Assembly: GCA_017474235.1 (NCBI GenBank)
Contig: JAFVIB010000023.1
Location: 1 to 58,174, forward strand
Origin: Alistipes sp.
Lineage (GTDB): Bacteria; Bacteroidota; Bacteroidia; Bacteroidales; Rikenellaceae
Length of the DNA stretch: 58,174 bases
Reading direction: 5' to 3'
The notes under the pieces were generated by a model, which was not told where the DNA came from, did not search any database, and saw only the letters and a program-made list of their open reading frames with translations. A program made the translations under genes and the position numbers. This document shows positions 34,815 to 42,941 of this stretch, piece after piece (position 1 is the first letter of the stretch; every line of letters starts with the position of its first letter).

Positions 34815-35305
34815 ATCTTTTCAAATGCAACTCTCTTAGCACCCGAAGTGAGTGTAATCACTCCGCAACGGGCATAACCCAACTTCTCGAGCAGGTGCAG
34901 CATCACTCTGTTATCAGAGTGTGTATCGACTCTAATACAACTATAACCGTTAGCCTCTGCCATAGCTTCGGCATAGCTGAAAAATCGCCTTGCAATACCA
35001 CCTCTGCCACTATCTCTTACCGCTAAACGGTGGATAACACCGTAGGGTATGTCGGCTGACCAACTGCCCTCAATTACCGAGTAGGTCGGCTCGCCTGCAA
35101 AGCTGATTACGGCTGTGGCTATAACCTCACCATCTTCTGTCATCACAAAACTCTCGCCACGCAGAATATCCTGCTCGATAATCTCCCTTGTCGGATAGCC
35201 GTCTTGCCACTGATCGACCCCTACACGAGCCAAAAAGCGTTGCGCATCAGCTATGCAAGCCATTATCGCGTCAATATCAGAGAGTTCTGCCCTGACTATC
35301 TGCAT
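34793..35305 (-). CDS. GNAT-family N-acetyltransferase
   Basis: A 170-residue GNAT enzyme. The acetyl-CoA pyrophosphate loop lies in [18 protein letters not shown], of the R/Q-x-x-G-x-G/A type, and the later strand-helix [27 protein letters not shown] is typical of the fold. The substrate is unknown; it may acetylate an amino acid, antibiotic or protein N-terminus. It lies between rlmB (23 bases) and smpB (overlap), in a run of translation-related genes. Confidence 0.85.
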   Translation of the reverse strand: MQIVRAELSDIDAIMACIADAQRFLARVGVDQWQDGYPTREIIEQDILRGESFVMTEDGEVIATAVISFAGEPTYSVIEGSWSADIPYGVIHRLAVRDSGRGGIARRFFSYAEAMAEANGYSCIRVDTHSDNRVMLHLLEKLGYARCGVITLTSGAKRVAFEKIWQTTKI

Positions 35306-35328
35306 ACTTAGAAATTTTAAACAATTTC

Positions 35329-36066
35329 TTAATCCCCAATTCTCTGACGGACAACCTCAAAGAGCATAATTGCAGCGGCAGCAGAGACATTGAGCGACTC
35401 TATTGCGCCAATCATCGGTATTGCCAACTGCTCGTCACATAGCTTGAGTACCTCCTTTGAAATACCCCTCTCCTCTGAGCCCATAACAATAACTGTCGGA
35501 CGGCGAAGGTCTGCATCGTACATCAACTTACGACTATGCTCTGTCGCTGCAACAACCTGAAAACCATTGAGTTGTAACGACTTGAGAGTATTGCGTACAG
35601 AACCTATACGGGCAACAGGAATACGAGCCAACGCTCCGGCACTCGCCTTCATAGCCTCCGCATTTACAGGCGCAGCACTCTTGAGCGAACAGATTATTCC
35701 GTGCGCACCGGCACACTCTGCACTTCGTGCAATACCGCCAAAGTTACGCACATCTGTCACTCCGTCAAAGAGTACAATAAGTGGAGTCTCATCCTCGGGT
35801 ACGCGCTCTAAAATATCCTCAACCTCGACATAGTCAATCTCGGCAATCTGCGCCACAATACCCTGATGTGAGCCTCGCACAAGACGATTGAGCTTCTCAA
35901 CAGGAACCTCCTGCACACGCAGACGATGACGGAAACAGAGGTCTCTGACCTCGCTCATTAGCTGACCCTCCGCACCACGACGGATAAAAATCTTCTCAAT
36001 CTGCTTGCCTGACTCAATAGCCTCAACCACAGGTCGAATACCAAAAATAATGTTCTCCTTTGCCAT
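35329..36066 (-). CDS. rlmB: TrmH-family 2'-O-ribose methyltransferase, RlmB type
   Basis: A 245-residue SPOUT methyltransferase. The N-terminal L30e-like substrate domain begins NIIFGIRPVVEAIESG. The knotted SAM domain shows LFDGVTDVRNFGGIARSAECAG, then VMGSEERGISKE and IPMIGAIESLNVSAAAAI, the three SPOUT motifs. By similarity it methylates 23S rRNA G2251, though other TrmH targets are possible. It is the first gene of the rlmB-GNAT-smpB-tsaB run, with a -7 box 20 bases upstream. Confidence 0.92.
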   Translation of the reverse strand: MAKENIIFGIRPVVEAIESGKQIEKIFIRRGAEGQLMSEVRDLCFRHRLRVQEVPVEKLNRLVRGSHQGIVAQIAEIDYVEVEDILERVPEDETPLIVLFDGVTDVRNFGGIARSAECAGAHGIICSLKSAAPVNAEAMKASAGALARIPVARIGSVRNTLKSLQLNGFQVVAATEHSRKLMYDADLRRPTVIVMGSEERGISKEVLKLCDEQLAIPMIGAIESLNVSAAAAIMLFEVVRQRIGD

Positions 36067-36086
36067 ATAGAGTATGCTTTATCGCA

Positions 36087-36094
36087 CAAAGATA
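36087..36094 (-). promoter_or_regulatory. -7 box of the rlmB operon promoter
   Basis: TATCTTTG on the minus strand, 20 bases before the rlmB ATG. A -33 TTG is not evident. Confidence 0.6.
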
Positions 36095-36151
36095 TACATT
36101 TTTTTTGATTTTATTATGAAATAGGCTATTGGCAGAGCAATACAGCAACAA

Positions 36152-36178
36152 AAAAGCCGGCAACAAGTACCGGCTTTT
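36152..36178 (-). terminator. Terminator after the DPP III-like gene
   Basis: AAAAGCCGG (36152-36160) and CCGGCTTTT (36170-36178) form a perfect stem around a 9-base loop. On the minus strand the T run continues with TTTTGTTGC. It lies 20 bases beyond the stop of the minus-strand peptidase. Confidence 0.88.
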
Positions 36179-36197
36179 AGTGTTTATAACCTTAAGG

Positions 36198-38189
36198 TTA
36201 GTTTATTGACGGCAGGAATGAGTACTCCTTTGAGTAGTGGAGGTGCTGCTCGGTGTAGTTTGCAGGATAAGAGATAACTACATCAACAATCTGACCATCC
36301 TTCTCAACAATCTGATACTCAGGGTTTACAAAGCCACCGTAAGGCTCAATACCGAGTGCATAGTAACGCTCGCGAACCTGCTTGTGGAGCTCTGGCTCGA
36401 CAGTTACACCATAGTTCTCAACAAGTGCCTTACCAGCCTCATAGTCGCCCTCGCTCTTAATGCGCTGTACCTCATAAAGCATATCGCCGAAGAGCTTGCG
36501 CAGTGCGTCGAAGTCATTGACAACGATATATTTCTTGCCATCCTTCTCTACCCACTCGATAACATTGTTTGCCTTGCCCTTCTCGTAGCACCACTCTGCA
36601 ATCATCTTGCGGTTACGCATATGTGACTCCTCGACATTCTTGCCAAGCTCGATGCGTGAGAGCTGTGTCATCATACCGTTCATAATGTAAGATGCATACT
36701 GAGCCTTTGCAACATCAAGTGTAGGGATAAGACCAATCTCAATGAGTTTCTCATCACCGAGGTAGTAGAGTGCAAAGAGGTCTGCGCGGGTCTCCTCGAG
36801 GGTTGAAGAGTAAGAGCCGAGCTCTGTACCTGTTGTACCCGGAGCGAGCTGACCTGAGCCGTGACCAAGGCACTCGTGAAGATCTGTGTGCAGGTCATCA
36901 GAGAGCTTGCCCCACTGCTTCATACGCTCGCGGTCCTCATCGCGGAGAACGAACTCCTCAGAGAAGCCGTTGCCCTGTGCAGCCTTATTGTATGCGTAGG
37001 TAATGTTGTCGATAGTTACAGACTTTGAGCCGTACTCTTTACGAATCCAATCTGCATTTGGAAGGTTGATGCCGATAGGTGTTGCAGGGTAGCAGTCGCC
37101 ACCGAGCATAGCTACTGTGATAACCTTTGCCGATACACCCTTAACAACAGGCTTGCGGTATGCAGGGTTGATAGGGGAGTGGTCCTCAAACCACTGTGCA
37201 TTCTCAGAGATAATCTTTGTACGCTCACAAGCAGCCTTATCTACAAAGTTTACAACGCTCTCCCAAGAAGCCTTGAAGCCGAGAGGGTCGCCGTATGTCT
37301 CGGTAAAGCCGTTTACAAAGTCGATATTTGACTGAGTATCCTGCACCCAAGAGATATTAAAGGCGTCAAAGTCGCGCAAATCTCCGCTCTTGTAGTACTT
37401 AATCAGCAGACCGATAGTGGTCTTGAGTGGCTCCTCTGCCACAGCCTCAGCCTTCTCGAGCCAATATACAACCTGCTCAAGAGCCTCGGTGTACATACCA
37501 CCGATTTTGTAAGTCTGCTCGAAAATCTTGCCATTCTTCTTCACGAGCTTTGAGTTAAGACCGTAAGAGATTGGGCGTGGGTCTTTAGGGTCAATCATCT
37601 TGTTGTAGAAACGCTCTACCTCCTTCTGTGTAAGACCCTCGTAGTAGTTGCCTGCAGATGATGCAATCATATCTACGCCGGCAGTCTGATTGAGGCGTGA
37701 AGGGTAGAGAGACGGGTTGAAGATAATCTCTACAAGCTCCTCGTGCTTTACAACACCTGTATCTACACCCTTGAGCTGCTCTGCAAACCACTCGCGAGAG
37801 AACTCAGGAGTGAACTTGTCGTTAGAGTAGTGGTGGTGAATACCATTTGCAAACCAAATCTTCTTCAGGTACTTCTCCATAGCTACAAAGTCAGCAGCAC
37901 TCTTGTCGCCCTCGTAAGAGGTGTAGATCTGCTCCAAAGCACGACGGATAGTAAGGTTGTACTTGAAGTTCTGGTCAAACATAATGTCACGACCACACTT
38001 TGCCGACTCGGCAAGGTAGTAAACCAGCAGCTTCTCATTGAGTGGCAGGTTCTCAAACTCAGGTACCTCGTAGCGGATAACCTTGATGTCGTCAAACTTG
38101 TCCACAATCCAAGCCGCCTCCTTTGGCTGCTCTGTGCAAGATGACAGAGTAAGCGCGATAAGTCCCATAGCGGTTACGAATTTTTTCAT
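36198..38189 (-). CDS. Dipeptidyl peptidase III-like (M49) lipoprotein
   Basis: A 663-residue lipoprotein with lipobox LTLSSC (Cys18). The M49 zinc motif HECLGHGSG (His438, Glu439, His443) has the characteristic extra residue relative to HExxH, and the third ligand lies in EETRADLFAL (Glu466). M49 peptidases remove dipeptides from peptide N-termini. The lipid anchor suggests it acts at the cell envelope on imported peptides. It has its own promoter and terminator and so is a single-gene unit. Confidence 0.92.
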   Translation of the reverse strand: MKKFVTAMGLIALTLSSCTEQPKEAAWIVDKFDDIKVIRYEVPEFENLPLNEKLLVYYLAESAKCGRDIMFDQNFKYNLTIRRALEQIYTSYEGDKSAADFVAMEKYLKKIWFANGIHHHYSNDKFTPEFSREWFAEQLKGVDTGVVKHEELVEIIFNPSLYPSRLNQTAGVDMIASSAGNYYEGLTQKEVERFYNKMIDPKDPRPISYGLNSKLVKKNGKIFEQTYKIGGMYTEALEQVVYWLEKAEAVAEEPLKTTIGLLIKYYKSGDLRDFDAFNISWVQDTQSNIDFVNGFTETYGDPLGFKASWESVVNFVDKAACERTKIISENAQWFEDHSPINPAYRKPVVKGVSAKVITVAMLGGDCYPATPIGINLPNADWIRKEYGSKSVTIDNITYAYNKAAQGNGFSEEFVLRDEDRERMKQWGKLSDDLHTDLHECLGHGSGQLAPGTTGTELGSYSSTLEETRADLFALYYLGDEKLIEIGLIPTLDVAKAQYASYIMNGMMTQLSRIELGKNVEESHMRNRKMIAEWCYEKGKANNVIEWVEKDGKKYIVVNDFDALRKLFGDMLYEVQRIKSEGDYEAGKALVENYGVTVEPELHKQVRERYYALGIEPYGGFVNPEYQIVEKDGQIVDVVISYPANYTEQHLHYSKEYSFLPSIN

Positions 38190-38228
38190 TTCTTTAAGTT
38201 TTATATTGCAAAAATTATTCTTTCAGCG

Positions 38229-38260
38229 CAAAGATAGTAATTTATTCAATACTGAACAAA
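38229..38260 (-). promoter_or_regulatory. Promoter of the DPP III-like gene
   Basis: On the minus strand TTTG (38257-38260), a 20-base spacer and TATCTTTG (38229-38236). The -33 part lies inside the end of the nitrilase gene. Confidence 0.8.
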
Positions 38261-39018
38261 TCGGCATCGCGAAGAGTCGGGAACTGCTTACGACGAACTT
38301 TTAGTTCGTCAATATCTATTTGCGCAACTGTAATACACTCCTTTTCGCCGGCATCTGCTATAATCTCGCCGAAGCTATCCCACACAACCGAGCCACCATT
38401 GTAGTTGCAGTATATATCGTCGCCTGTGCGGTTTACAGCCACCACAAAACACTCATTTTCAATGGCTCTTGCAGCCGATAGCGTACGCCAAGCACCCTGC
38501 CGAGCCGTTGGGAACGATGCTACATAGATAATGGCGTCGTACTCATACCCACCCTCTACAAGACGGTTGCGGGCAAATATCGGGAAACGAATATCGTAGC
38601 AGGTCTGCAATAGGAACTTGACCCCTTGCCACTCAACTACTACCCGCTCACTGCCTGCCGTAAAACGCTTTGTCTCTCCGCCAAGACGAAAAAGGTGATG
38701 TTTGTCATATCTGGCAGCAATGCCTTTAGGTGTGACAAAGTAGTGACGGTTGTAGTACTTTCCGCCCTCAGCAATGACAAGCGAGCCTGATAGTGCGCAA
38801 CCTCTTGTACGGGCAGTTCTAACCATCCATCGTAGAGCTTCGCACTCCTCTTCAGTTTGCGCAACATCCTGAGCCTCAATAACAAACCCTGTACTCCACA
38901 TCTCCGGTAAGATGTACAGGTCGGCAGCATCCGAGCTTGCAATAAGCTCCTCTGCACGCGCAATATTTGTGGGTATATCACACCAGGCAATGTTGGTTTG
39001 TACTAATCCAATTTTCAT
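38242..39018 (-). CDS. Nitrilase-superfamily amidase, omega-amidase like
   Basis: A 258-residue carbon-nitrogen hydrolase with the full catalytic set: Glu in YILPEMWSTGF, Lys in RYDKHHLF and Cys in LLQTCYDIRFP. The closest known family by eye is YafV/NIT2 omega-amidase, which hydrolyses alpha-keto-glutaramate and releases ammonia and 2-oxoglutarate. I chose ATG 39018 (MKIGLVQTNI), since the upstream extension would run through the guaA terminator. It lies after guaA on the same strand. An ammonia-releasing enzyme here is interesting beside glutaminase-less GuaA and PurF. Confidence 0.88.
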   Translation of the reverse strand: MKIGLVQTNIAWCDIPTNIARAEELIASSDAADLYILPEMWSTGFVIEAQDVAQTEEECEALRWMVRTARTRGCALSGSLVIAEGGKYYNRHYFVTPKGIAARYDKHHLFRLGGETKRFTAGSERVVVEWQGVKFLLQTCYDIRFPIFARNRLVEGGYEYDAIIYVASFPTARQGAWRTLSAARAIENECFVVAVNRTGDDIYCNYNGGSVVWDSFGEIIADAGEKECITVAQIDIDELKVRRKQFPTLRDADLFSIE

Positions 39019-39030
39019 AGTTGGCAGATG

Positions 39031-39054
39031 AAAAGAGCCGACATTCATCGGCTC
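39031..39054 (-). terminator. Terminator of the guaBA operon
   Basis: On the minus strand GAGCCGA-TGAATG-TCGGCTC (39035-39054) is followed by TTTT. It lies 28 bases after the guaA stop. Confidence 0.85.
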
Positions 39055-39081
39055 TGTTTATTATGTATTACATGTTATAAA

Positions 39082-40389
39082 CTACTCCCACTCAATAGTC
39101 GCATTTGGCTTTGGTGACATATCGTAGCAGACGCGGTTTACATTCTTAACCTCGGCAAGAATACGGTCTGTAATACGGCAGAGAATATCCCAATCAACGC
39201 GCTCGATAGTTGCAGTCATTGCATCTACGGTATTTACGGCACGGATAATTACAGGATACTCGAAAGAACGAGCATTGTCACGCACGCCTACACTCTTGAA
39301 ATCAGGCACAACGGTAAAGTACTGCCAAACCTTCTTGTCAAGACCTGTCTTTGCAAACTCCTCACGAAGAATTGCATCAGCCTCACGCACAGCCTCAAGA
39401 CGCTCGCGGGTAATTGCACCAAGGCAACGAACACCAAGACCCGGACCTGGGAATGGCTGACGATATACCATCTCGTATGGCAGACCAAGCTCAAGACCGC
39501 AAGCACGAACCTCATCTTTGAAGAGCTGACGCAGTGGCTCAACAAGCTCAAACTTCATATCCTCAGGCAGACCACCTACATTGTGGTGTGACTTGACCAT
39601 CTTCGCAGTCTTCGTACCGCTCTCGACAATATCAGGATAGATAGTACCCTGACCGAGGAAGTCGATACCCTCAAGTTTGCGTGCCTCCTCCTCGAATACG
39701 CGGATAAACTCGCCACCGATAATCTTACGCTTCTGCTCAGGGTCGGCAACATTCTCCAACTTCGAAAGGAAACGCTCTGTTGCATCTACATATACAAGGT
39801 TTGCGCAGAGCTGGTTGCGGAATACCTCGACAACATTCTCACTCTCGCCCTTACGCATCAGACCGTGGTTCACATGTACGCAGACAAGGTTGTCGCCAAT
39901 AGCCTTAAGAAGCAGAGCTGCCACAACAGACGAATCTACACCGCCTGAGAGAGCAAGCAACACCTTGCGGTTGCCAACTTGACGGCGGATAAGCTCAATC
40001 TGATCGGCAACGAAGTTGGTCATATTCCAGTTAGCCTCAGCCTTGCAAGTGTCAAATACAAAACTCTTCACAGCCTCCTTGATAGCCTCTACATCATCGG
40101 TAAACTGTGGCAGTTTAACCTCACACAGAGCCTTGTCGTGACCTGCTGCGATTACAGGGAAACCTGCGCTATAAATCTCTGGCAGAACATCAATAGCCAC
40201 GCCATCAATAACATTGTTTGGACCACCATTGATAATTACACCCTTGACATTTGGCAGAGCCTTGAGCTCAGCTGCAGTAATATCGTGCGGGTAGATTTCG
40301 CTATATACACCAAGCGCACGAATGGCACGGGCAAGAACAGTATTCTCGTGGCTGCCCAAGTCCAAAATAACAATCATATCCTGTTTCAT
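39082..40389 (-). CDS. guaA: GMP synthase with degenerate amidotransferase domain
   Basis: A 435-residue enzyme that converts XMP to GMP; the family is usually about 510-525. The ATP-pyrophosphatase domain is intact, with P-loop ALSGGVDSS at about 146-154, and so is the C-terminal dimerisation domain (FPGPGLGVRCLG, TVDAMTATIERVDWD, ending IEWE). The N-terminal class I glutaminase starts normally (VILDLGSHENTVLARAIR, INGGPNNV) but where the catalytic GxCYGxQ should stand it reads AAGHDKALCEV, and then jumps to the VKSFVFDTC end. The catalytic Cys, His and Glu are therefore absent through an in-frame internal deletion of about 80-90 residues. The enzyme probably uses free ammonia. It follows guaB by 35 bases. 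Confidence 0.93.
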   Translation of the reverse strand: MKQDMIVILDLGSHENTVLARAIRALGVYSEIYPHDITAAELKALPNVKGVIINGGPNNVIDGVAIDVLPEIYSAGFPVIAAGHDKALCEVKLPQFTDDVEAIKEAVKSFVFDTCKAEANWNMTNFVADQIELIRRQVGNRKVLLALSGGVDSSVVAALLLKAIGDNLVCVHVNHGLMRKGESENVVEVFRNQLCANLVYVDATERFLSKLENVADPEQKRKIIGGEFIRVFEEEARKLEGIDFLGQGTIYPDIVESGTKTAKMVKSHHNVGGLPEDMKFELVEPLRQLFKDEVRACGLELGLPYEMVYRQPFPGPGLGVRCLGAITRERLEAVREADAILREEFAKTGLDKKVWQYFTVVPDFKSVGVRDNARSFEYPVIIRAVNTVDAMTATIERVDWDILCRITDRILAEVKNVNRVCYDMSPKPNATIEWE

Positions 40390-40424
40390 AACCTCAGAAA
40401 ATATATTTTTAATAACCTAATATC

Positions 40425-41897
40425 TTACTCTCCGCGAGTGTAGTTTGGAGTCTCGCGTGTAATGGTAATATCGTGTGGGTGGTTCTCAATAACACCGCTT
40501 GCAGTTACGCGGATAAAGCGAGCTGTACGCAGTGTTGCAAGGTCCTTAGCACCACAGTAACCCATACCTGAACGGATACCGCCAATGAGCTGATATACAG
40601 TCTCATTAAGCGCACCCTTGAACGGTACACGACCTACAATGCCTTCTGGTACGAGCTTGTTTGTAGCAGTCTCGCCATCCTGGAAATAGCGGTCGGTAGA
40701 GCCAGCCTTCATAGCGTCGATGGAGCCCATACCTCGGTAGGTCTTGAACTTACGACCATTGTAGATAATAGTCTCGCCCGGAGCCTCCTCAGTACCGGCA
40801 AACATTGAGCCGCACATTACGCAGTCGCCACCGGCTGCAAGAGCTTTAACAATATCGCCTGAGTAGCGCAGACCACCGTCAGCAATAACTGCAACATCCA
40901 TATCCTTCACAGCACTTGATACATCAAAGATTGCAGTGAGCTGTGGAACACCGACACCGGCAATAATACGGGTAGTACAGATTGAGCCCGGACCGATACC
41001 TACCTTGATACCGTCAGCACCATTCTCTGCAAGATAACGAGCAGCCTCTGCTGTGGCGATGTTACCTACAACAACATCGAGGTGCGGATACTTCTCCTTG
41101 ATGCGCTTAAGCAGTGTAACGATATTCTTTGAGTGTCCGTGAGCAGAGTCGAGAACAACAGCATCAACACTCTCAGCTACAAGCGCATCTACACGCTCCA
41201 TAGAGTCTGCCGTAACACCTACACCTGCAGCTACACGCAGACGACCCTTGCTGTCTTTACAAGCGTTAGGGTGGTCCTGAACTTTTGTAAGGTCCTTGTA
41301 TGTGATAAGACCAACGAGATGCCCCTCTGCATCTACAACAGGGAGTTTTTCGATTTTATTGCGCAACAGAACATCTGTAACATCCTCAGCCTCCGGATTT
41401 GTGATTGTTACAAGATTCTCTGAGGTCATAACCTCGGCAATCTTACGAGTCATATCCTTTTGGAAACGCAGGTCTCGGTTTGTTACAATACCAACAAGCA
41501 TACGGTTGCTATCCACAACAGGAATACCACCAATCTTGTTCTCGCGCATCAGAGCAAGAGCATCGCCAACACTCTGCTCGCCAGTGATTGTTACAGGGTC
41601 ATAAATCATACCGTTCTCAGCACGCTTTACACGACGAACTTGTGCAGCCTGCTCGGCAATAGACATATTCTTGTGAATAACGCCGATACCTCCCTCACGA
41701 GCAATGGCAATAGCCATAGGAGCCTCGGTAACGGTATCCATAGCCGCTGAAACAATAGGAATATTAAGGGTAATATTACGCGAAAAACGACTCTTGACGC
41801 TAACCTCGCGTGGAAGAACCTCCGAGTATGCTGGGACCAACAATACATCGTCAAAGGTCAAACCCTCTTGCTGAACTCTCTCTGATAAAAACGACAT
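40425..41897 (-). CDS. guaB: IMP dehydrogenase
   Basis: A 490-residue enzyme oxidising IMP to XMP, the first committed step to GMP. The catalytic loop is GPGSICTTR with the active Cys. A CBS-domain pair (about 95-205, [17 protein letters not shown] and [21 protein letters not shown]) interrupts the barrel for nucleotide control. [11 protein letters not shown] and [11 protein letters not shown] are typical. Length is normal. It is first in the guaB-guaA operon and has a structured leader with a terminator just upstream, divergent from the pur operon. Confidence 0.98.
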   Translation of the reverse strand: MSFLSERVQQEGLTFDDVLLVPAYSEVLPREVSVKSRFSRNITLNIPIVSAAMDTVTEAPMAIAIAREGGIGVIHKNMSIAEQAAQVRRVKRAENGMIYDPVTITGEQSVGDALALMRENKIGGIPVVDSNRMLVGIVTNRDLRFQKDMTRKIAEVMTSENLVTITNPEAEDVTDVLLRNKIEKLPVVDAEGHLVGLITYKDLTKVQDHPNACKDSKGRLRVAAGVGVTADSMERVDALVAESVDAVVLDSAHGHSKNIVTLLKRIKEKYPHLDVVVGNIATAEAARYLAENGADGIKVGIGPGSICTTRIIAGVGVPQLTAIFDVSSAVKDMDVAVIADGGLRYSGDIVKALAAGGDCVMCGSMFAGTEEAPGETIIYNGRKFKTYRGMGSIDAMKAGSTDRYFQDGETATNKLVPEGIVGRVPFKGALNETVYQLIGGIRSGMGYCGAKDLATLRTARFIRVTASGVIENHPHDITITRETPNYTRGE

Positions 41898-41934
41898 AAC
41901 TCTACTATTTTATTAATTAAACATATACAGCAGT

Positions 41935-41966
41935 AACAAAAAGCGAGGCACAATCGCACCTCGCTT
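41935..41966 (-). terminator. Terminator in the guaB leader
   Basis: On the minus strand AAGCGAGG and CCTCGCTT (41941-41948, 41959-41966) form a perfect stem followed by a T run (TTTGTTAC). It ends 38 bases before the guaB ATG, so it would stop transcription before the gene unless prevented. Confidence 0.85.
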
Positions 41967-42098
41967 ATTTCGCACACACCCCCACAGCTCCGAACATACC
42001 GCACACTCCTTTACCGTAAAGCCCGAGCTGCACACTGCAGATAATCGGACCGTGAAACCAAGGGTGACAATTTGCTCTCATCGGTGGGTGGTTTATAA
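41935..42098 (-). ncRNA. Structured guaB leader RNA or small RNA
   Basis: Between the guaB promoter and the terminator lie about 160 nt with strong pairing. There is an apical hairpin CCGA-TTAT-CTGCA-GTG-TGCAG-C-TCGG, a hairpin CTTTA-CGG-TAAAG, and a long-range closing helix pairing the CACCC near the 5' end with GGGGTG near the 3' end. It is either a guaB attenuator responding to a purine signal or a separate small RNA. I cannot assign it to a known riboswitch, SRP or RNase P family. Confidence 0.6.
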
Positions 42099-42104
42099 TT
42101 TGTG

Positions 42105-42137
42105 CAAAGGTACGAATATTTTTTTGAACAGTGCAAA
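42105..42137 (-). promoter_or_regulatory. guaB promoter
   Basis: On the minus strand TTTG (about 42134-42137), a 21-base spacer and TACCTTTG (42105-42112). Transcription should begin near 42098, about 200 bases before the guaB ATG. Confidence 0.8.
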
Positions 42138-42237
42138 TTTTAGAGCAAATTTTTGATAAAAAATATTATTTGTCAATTTCGTTGAAAAAGTGTTGAAAAA
42201 AGTGCGCTGAAAATTTTTCAGTACCCGCAAAGTTTTA

Positions 42238-42245
42238 TATTTTTG
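42238..42245 (+). promoter_or_regulatory. -7 box of the pur operon promoter
   Basis: TATTTTTG matches TAnnTTTG. Transcription should begin near 42251, about 210 bases before the purE ATG. A -33 TTG is not clear. The AT-rich stretch 42112-42240 holds both divergent promoters. Confidence 0.6.
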
Positions 42246-42250
42246 CCGTA

Positions 42251-42426
42251 TGAAAGTGTTTATGTCGCATTTGGAGTTTTTTGTAGATTCGGGGAGTAGT
42301 CCTCGAAGCAAAAAGTTCGGGTGCGTACATCGCAGAAAGTTCCGCTCACAGAGCGTAGTATGCAGTGTGCAGGAGATAGGTGTGTAAAACAAGCCACTAC
42401 GACAGATATGTTGTGGTGGCTTTTTG
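42251..42426 (+). ncRNA. Structured purE leader RNA
   Basis: A roughly 175-nt leader upstream of the pur operon. Hairpins seen are TTCGGGGA-GTAG-TCCTCGAA (8 bp with one G-U), TGCG-TACAT-CGCA and CGCTC-ACA-GAGCG, then TGCAGTGTGCAG (42361-42372), which is also present in the divergent guaB leader, and finally a terminator. The layout mirrors the guaB leader, so joint purine-responsive attenuation is the simplest idea. The family is unknown to me. Confidence 0.55.
42391..42426 (+). terminator. Terminator in the purE leader
   Basis: AAGCCACTAC (42391-42400) and GTGGTGGCTT (42413-42422) form a 10-bp stem with one G-U pair, followed by TTTG. It stands 36 bases before the purE ATG. Confidence 0.85.
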
Positions 42427-42461
42427 CTTGATATAAAAGTGTAATTTAATTATAGAAAACT

Positions 42462-42929
42462 ATGAAGGTAGCAGTTATTATGGGCTCTACAAGCGACTGG
42501 GGCGTGATGTCGGCAGCGGTTGAGACCCTTGAGCAGTTAGGTATCGAGTACGAAAAGCGAGTAATCAGCGCACATCGTACCCCTCATTTGATGTTTGAGT
42601 ATGCAACCACAGCTCGTGAGCGTGGTATTGGTGCAATTATCGCCGGTGCAGGTGGCGCTGCCCATGTGGCGGGAGTTACAGCAGGTCTTACAACTGTGCC
42701 TGTAATAGGTGTACCTATCAAGACTTCGGCTTTGGGTGGTCTTGACTCTCTGCTCTCTATTGTGCAGATGCCGGGAGGTGTTCCTGTTTCGACAACTGCA
42801 ATCAATGGTGCCAAGAATGCAGCTCTTATTGCTGCGTCAATCTTTGCGCTGACCGACCCAGAGCTTGAGGCTCGATTGATTGAGTATCGTAAGAAGCAGA
42901 CAGAGACTGTACTTGCTTCAGAGTTGTAA
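42462..42929 (+). CDS. purE: N5-carboxyaminoimidazole ribonucleotide mutase
   Basis: A 155-residue class I PurE that moves the carboxyl of N5-CAIR to give CAIR. Typical motifs are VAVIMGSTSDWGVM, SAHRTPHLM, AGAGGAAHVAGV and PVIGVPIKTS. It is the first gene of the pur operon. Class I PurE normally needs PurK to make N5-CAIR, and no purK is in this window; purC is also missing here, so at least part of the pathway lies elsewhere. Confidence 0.96.
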   Translation: MKVAVIMGSTSDWGVMSAAVETLEQLGIEYEKRVISAHRTPHLMFEYATTARERGIGAIIAGAGGAAHVAGVTAGLTTVPVIGVPIKTSALGGLDSLLSIVQMPGGVPVSTTAINGAKNAALIAASIFALTDPELEARLIEYRKKQTETVLASEL

Positions 42930-42941
42930 AAAAGTTGAGAT

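Noticed and set aside
41935-42098. Assignment of the guaB leader to 6S RNA or a hammerhead ribozyme
   Set aside because: The folded shape with an apical stem is suggestive and CCGATGAG resembles CUGAUGAG, but the central bubble and the catalytic core cannot be confirmed by eye.
42093-42392. A 99-codon minus-strand frame in the guaB-purE gap
   Set aside because: It runs through both promoters and the purE leader structure, has no family features and no start context.
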